Assembly (NCBI RefSeq): GCF_016894445.1
Contig: NZ_CP056775.1
Coordinates: 2,172,001 to 2,236,000, forward strand
Reading direction: 5' to 3'
DNA from: Dyadobacter sandarakinus
Lineage (GTDB): Bacteria; Bacteroidota; Bacteroidia; Cytophagales; Spirosomataceae
Length of the DNA: 64,000 nt
Positions within the stretch are counted from its first letter, which is position 1; every line of letters starts with the position of its first letter. A program made the translations under genes and the position numbers. Below are positions 61,321 to 64,000 of the stretch, piece by piece. The notes beneath the pieces were generated by a model that did not search any database, had not been told where the DNA came from, and saw only the letters and a list, made by a program, of their open reading frames with translations.

Positions 61321-61470
61321 ATGATATTCAGCATTGTCAATTTTCTCAAAGGCCGGTTCAGCAAGGAAGCGATTGACGAGGCCAAGTCCAGCGACAAACG
61401 CATGTCGCGGCAGGATGCACTTCGCCAGATGCGGGACCTTGCTTCCAAGCGCACCGACAAAAAGAGCTGA
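61321..61470 (+). CDS. 49-residue hypothetical protein
   Basis: The frame reads MIFSIVNFLKGRFSKEAIDE, then a strongly basic and helical tail (KRMSRQDALRQMRDLASKR). It is a possible small amphipathic protein. Its stop (61468-61470) abuts the convergent araD stop codon. Composition supports coding, but no family is recognised and the terminator upstream means it needs its own promoter. Confidence 0.5.
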   Translation: MIFSIVNFLKGRFSKEAIDEAKSSDKRMSRQDALRQMRDLASKRTDKKS

Positions 61471-62175
61471 TCAGCAACCCTGCCCGTAATAGGCATCTTT
61501 CCCGTGCTTGCGGAAATAATGCTTGTCGCACAGACTTTGCTTGATTGCCGTCGCGGCCGGATTGAGCTGCAGGGTAAGGTATGCCATTTTAGCAATTTCT
61601 TCCAGAACAACCGAATTGTACACCGCCTTGGCCGGATCTTTACCCCAGGTAAACGGACCATGGCAGGCTACCAGTACCATTTCCACCTCCTCCGGGTTGA
61701 GTGATCCCCTGCTGAACAAGTCCAGGATCTGATGGCCCGTTTCGGTCTCATAATCACGCAGGATCATCTCGTCCGACATCACATCCGTTACCGGCACGGC
61801 TACGGTCAGGTGATCGGCGTGGGTGGTACCCAGGTTAGGAATGGGCAAAAGTGCCTGCGCCCATGCTACGGCGTACGTGGAATGCGTATGACAAACCCCG
61901 CCAATGCCTGCGAAGCTCCTGTACAACAATGCATGCGTTTTGGTATCCGATGAGGGACGCATGGTACCTTCCACCACCACGTTATTAAGGTCGAGCACGA
62001 CAATATCCTCAACCCGCAGCCTGTGGTACGGAACACCGCTGGGCTTGATCGCCATCACCCCCGCAGCCCTGTCAACACCACTCACATTCCCGAAGGTCGC
62101 AATTGCAAGCTGCTCGCGCGGTATTTCCATATTGGCCTCATAAACAGCCTCTTTCAGGTAAGTATAGTTCGACAT
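61471..62175 (-). CDS. araD: L-ribulose-5-phosphate 4-epimerase AraD
   Basis: A 234-residue class II aldolase-fold enzyme. I chose the ATG at 62175 (MSNYTYLKEAVYEAN), the family start; an in-frame ATG at 62220 lies in the upstream araA 3' end. Motifs: ATFGNVSGVDRA, KPSGVPYHRL, zinc histidines in GVCHTHSTYAVAWAQA and the C-terminal CHGPFTWGKD. It converts L-ribulose 5-phosphate to D-xylulose 5-phosphate, the last step of L-arabinose use. It follows araA after 10 nt. Confidence 0.95.
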   Translation of the reverse strand: MSNYTYLKEAVYEANMEIPREQLAIATFGNVSGVDRAAGVMAIKPSGVPYHRLRVEDIVVLDLNNVVVEGTMRPSSDTKTHALLYRSFAGIGGVCHTHSTYAVAWAQALLPIPNLGTTHADHLTVAVPVTDVMSDEMILRDYETETGHQILDLFSRGSLNPEEVEMVLVACHGPFTWGKDPAKAVYNSVVLEEIAKMAYLTLQLNPAATAIKQSLCDKHYFRKHGKDAYYGQGC

Positions 62176-62185
62176 TTTTCTTTCA

Positions 62186-63676
62186 TTAACGATAATACGC
62201 TTCACTCCATCGCAGCTCATTTTTCAGCTGGCGCAAGGTTGTATCCTTGTCTATCACCACCAGCTCGGTACCCGTCATTTCCGCAAACATCTCGATATGC
62301 TCCACGCTGAGGTTCTGGCTGTACACGGTATGATGTGCTCCACCCGCATAAATCCACGCTGCGCAGCCGGTATGCATGTCGGGCTGAGGTTTCCAGAGAA
62401 CACGTGCAACGGGCAGCTTCGGTAATGCATGCGGCGCTTCCACAGCTTCCACTTCATTCACCAGCAGCCTGAACCGGTTGCCCAGGTCAACCAGCGAGAC
62501 GTTAATTGCCGGGCCCGCAGATGCATTGAAAACGAGCCGTACGGGATCTTCTTTTCCGCCTATGCCGAGCGGATGCACTTCACATGAGGGTTTGTCGCGG
62601 GCGATAGTCGGGCAAATTTCAAGCATGTGTGCGCCCAGCACGAGGTTTTCACCCGGACTGAAATGATAGGTATAATCCTCCATAAACGAATTTCCCCCTG
62701 GCATTCCGCTGGCCATGACCTTCAAGGCCCTCACCATGGCGGCTGTCTTCCAGTCGCCTTCGCCGGCGTAGCCGAAGCCCGCTGCCATCATCCGCTGCGA
62801 ACCTATGCCCGGCAGCTGCTTCATGCCATGCAGATCTTCAAATGTGTTGGTATAGCCTTTAAAATTTCCGTTTTCAAGAAAATGACGCAGTCCCAGCTCA
62901 ATCCTGGCGGCATCAGTCAGTGAGGTATGCTGCGCTCCTCCTTCTTTCAATGCATCGGCCAGTGCGTACAATTCACCATAGGCAGCTGCCAGCGCCGCAA
63001 CTTCGTTGTCGGGAACCGCATTGATCACCTGTACCAGGTCACCTACTGCATAGGTATTGACAGAAAACCCAAAGGCCAGCTCGGCGGCCACCTTATCACC
63101 TTCCGTCACGGCTACTTCCCGCATATTATCCCCGAACCGCGCAATACGTGCGCCTTTCAGGTCGTGGCGTGCTGCTGCCACCCGCACCCACCGGTCGATA
63201 TCGGCAACTACCCGCGTATCCTGCCAGTGCCCGACTACTACTTTCCGGTTCAGCTTCATGCGGGTCATCATAAAGCCAAACTCCCGGTCGCCGTGCGCCG
63301 ATTGGTTGAGGTTCATGAAGTCCATGTCAATCTCCGACCAGGGAATTTCACTGTTGAACTGGGTATGCAGGTGCAGCAGGGGTTTTTGTAAGGCCTGCAA
63401 GCCTCTGATCCACATTTTAGCGGGAGAAAAAGTATGCATCCATGCAATAACCCCTATGCATTGACTGCTGTTGCTGGCCTGCTGCAGTACCTCATATATT
63501 TCGTCCGGTGTTTTAACGACCGGCCTGAATACAATCCGCACGGGAATGTCCGGATGCTGGTCGAGGAAGTTACTGATCGTGCGTGAATGTCCGTCTACCT
63601 GCCGGAGCGTGTCTTCTCCATACAGGTGCTGGCTGCCAGTAACAAACCAGACTTCAAATTGTTTCAGATCTATCAT
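62186..63676 (-). CDS. araA: L-arabinose isomerase AraA
   Basis: A 496-residue cytosolic isomerase. I chose the ATG at 63676 ([20 protein letters not shown]), the exact family start; the longer frame to 63871 runs into the araB end. Motifs: [16 protein letters not shown], the metal-site region [16 protein letters not shown] with Glu and His, and [12 protein letters not shown]. It isomerises L-arabinose to L-ribulose. It lies between araB and araD in one operon. Confidence 0.96.
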   Translation of the reverse strand: MIDLKQFEVWFVTGSQHLYGEDTLRQVDGHSRTISNFLDQHPDIPVRIVFRPVVKTPDEIYEVLQQASNSSQCIGVIAWMHTFSPAKMWIRGLQALQKPLLHLHTQFNSEIPWSEIDMDFMNLNQSAHGDREFGFMMTRMKLNRKVVVGHWQDTRVVADIDRWVRVAAARHDLKGARIARFGDNMREVAVTEGDKVAAELAFGFSVNTYAVGDLVQVINAVPDNEVAALAAAYGELYALADALKEGGAQHTSLTDAARIELGLRHFLENGNFKGYTNTFEDLHGMKQLPGIGSQRMMAAGFGYAGEGDWKTAAMVRALKVMASGMPGGNSFMEDYTYHFSPGENLVLGAHMLEICPTIARDKPSCEVHPLGIGGKEDPVRLVFNASAGPAINVSLVDLGNRFRLLVNEVEAVEAPHALPKLPVARVLWKPQPDMHTGCAAWIYAGGAHHTVYSQNLSVEHIEMFAEMTGTELVVIDKDTTLRQLKNELRWSEAYYR

Positions 63677-63710
63677 TCGGTGGATGAGTGAGAATAAAAT
63701 TGTAAAGGGT

Positions 63711-64000
63711 TCAGGCCAGGTCGCCGACAATGCCCGCGACAGCTTCTCCTGTAATATTTTCCAGTCTTTGTAAAAAATCGTTTTCCATAAAATGCCCTGC
63801 TGCAAGGTACCTGCCATACAGCACCCTGTAAACAGCCGATTGCTCCGGCCGGGGCTCATACACGGTATCAAAGCCGCCGCTCATCGCCTCCTGGGCCTCG
63901 GGCAACGTTGCATGTACCCCCGAGGCCACCGCCGCAAACATGGCCGCACCCAGTGCACAGGCCTGCTCAGACGACGCAACTTTAATGGGCATGTCCAGCA
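63711..64000 (-). CDS. araB: Ribulokinase AraB, C-terminal part (5' end outside window)
   Basis: The frame is open to the window's right edge (continuing [20 protein letters not shown], so no start is in view). The visible 96 residues match the FGGY-kinase C-terminus: [18 protein letters not shown] and [11 protein letters not shown], followed by a Tyr-rich tail. It phosphorylates L-ribulose. About 470 residues lie beyond the window. It is the first of the three arabinose genes. Confidence 0.92.
   Translation of the reverse strand, partial: LDMPIKVASSEQACALGAAMFAAVASGVHATLPEAQEAMSGGFDTVYEPRPEQSAVYRVLYGRYLAAGHFMENDFLQRLENITGEAVAGIVGDLA

Noticed and set aside
63677..63871. N-terminal extension of AraA
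   Set aside because: It overlaps the araB 3' end; AraA homologues start at the ATG at 63676.
1..64000. tRNA, rRNA, CRISPR, insertion sequence or prophage
   Set aside because: Looked for repeats, transposase motifs and tRNA-like arms; none found by eye.

Overview
The window is a chromosomal segment of a Bacteroidota bacterium, most like the Cytophagales (a Dyadobacter/Spirosoma-type organism). The evidence is a T9SS C-terminal sorting domain, a GLPGLI protein paired with a TonB-receptor-like barrel, a DUF2723 membrane protein, frequent genes without a clear Shine-Dalgarno, and a zeaxanthin-type carotenoid operon with a fused CrtYcd cyclase. The genus is inference. I see no rRNA, tRNA, CRISPR array, insertion sequence or prophage.

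Layout. 1-3.8 kb: carotenoid operon crtI(partial)-crtB-idi-crtZ-crtYcd (+), going from GGPP to zeaxanthin. 3.8-8.6 kb: a convergent, tightly overlapping minus-strand operon GH26 glycosidase / UbiA-type III PKS fusion / methyltransferase / FAD oxidoreductase, probably a modified phenolic lipid or prenylated polyketide pathway. 8.8-10.6 kb: Lrp regulator plus EamA exporter, and an orphan RelA/SpoT-type ACT domain. 11-18.8 kb: exported hydrolases on the minus strand (two formylglycine sulfatases, a PBP-like protein with an EF-hand loop, a ThuA-like protein, a T9SS-sorted M1 peptidase). 19-28 kb: small unknowns, a WG-repeat protein, a Ser/Thr/Pro-rich secreted protein, a PQQ dehydrogenase with an inserted cytochrome c domain, an HxlR regulator, an ankyrin protein and a GH13 trehalose-synthase-like enzyme. 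28-53 kb: mixed housekeeping and envelope genes (AhpD-like, Crp, two acyltransferase-3 proteins, DUF2723, OmpA lipoproteins, enolase-superfamily enzyme, esterases, Nudix, DoxX, aldo/keto reductase, threonine dehydratase, GLPGLI/barrel pair, M28-PDZ peptidase, MerR) with several very short membrane-protein genes.

53.3-61.2 kb is the most unusual part. A five-gene plus-strand operon encodes an Rv1355c-like E1/ThiF-nitroreductase protein, an autoinducer-synthase-like GNAT protein, a 7TMR-DISM sensor kinase, a REC-histidine kinase and a single-domain REC. A second REC protein diverges from it. Putative small-molecule chemistry and a multi-step phosphorelay thus sit in one transcription unit, a candidate undescribed signalling system. 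The small gene that follows has a paralogue at 33.9 kb.

61.4-64 kb: the L-arabinose genes araB(partial)-araA-araD, transcribed leftwards in that order.

All family calls were made by eye from motifs and length; no database search was run.
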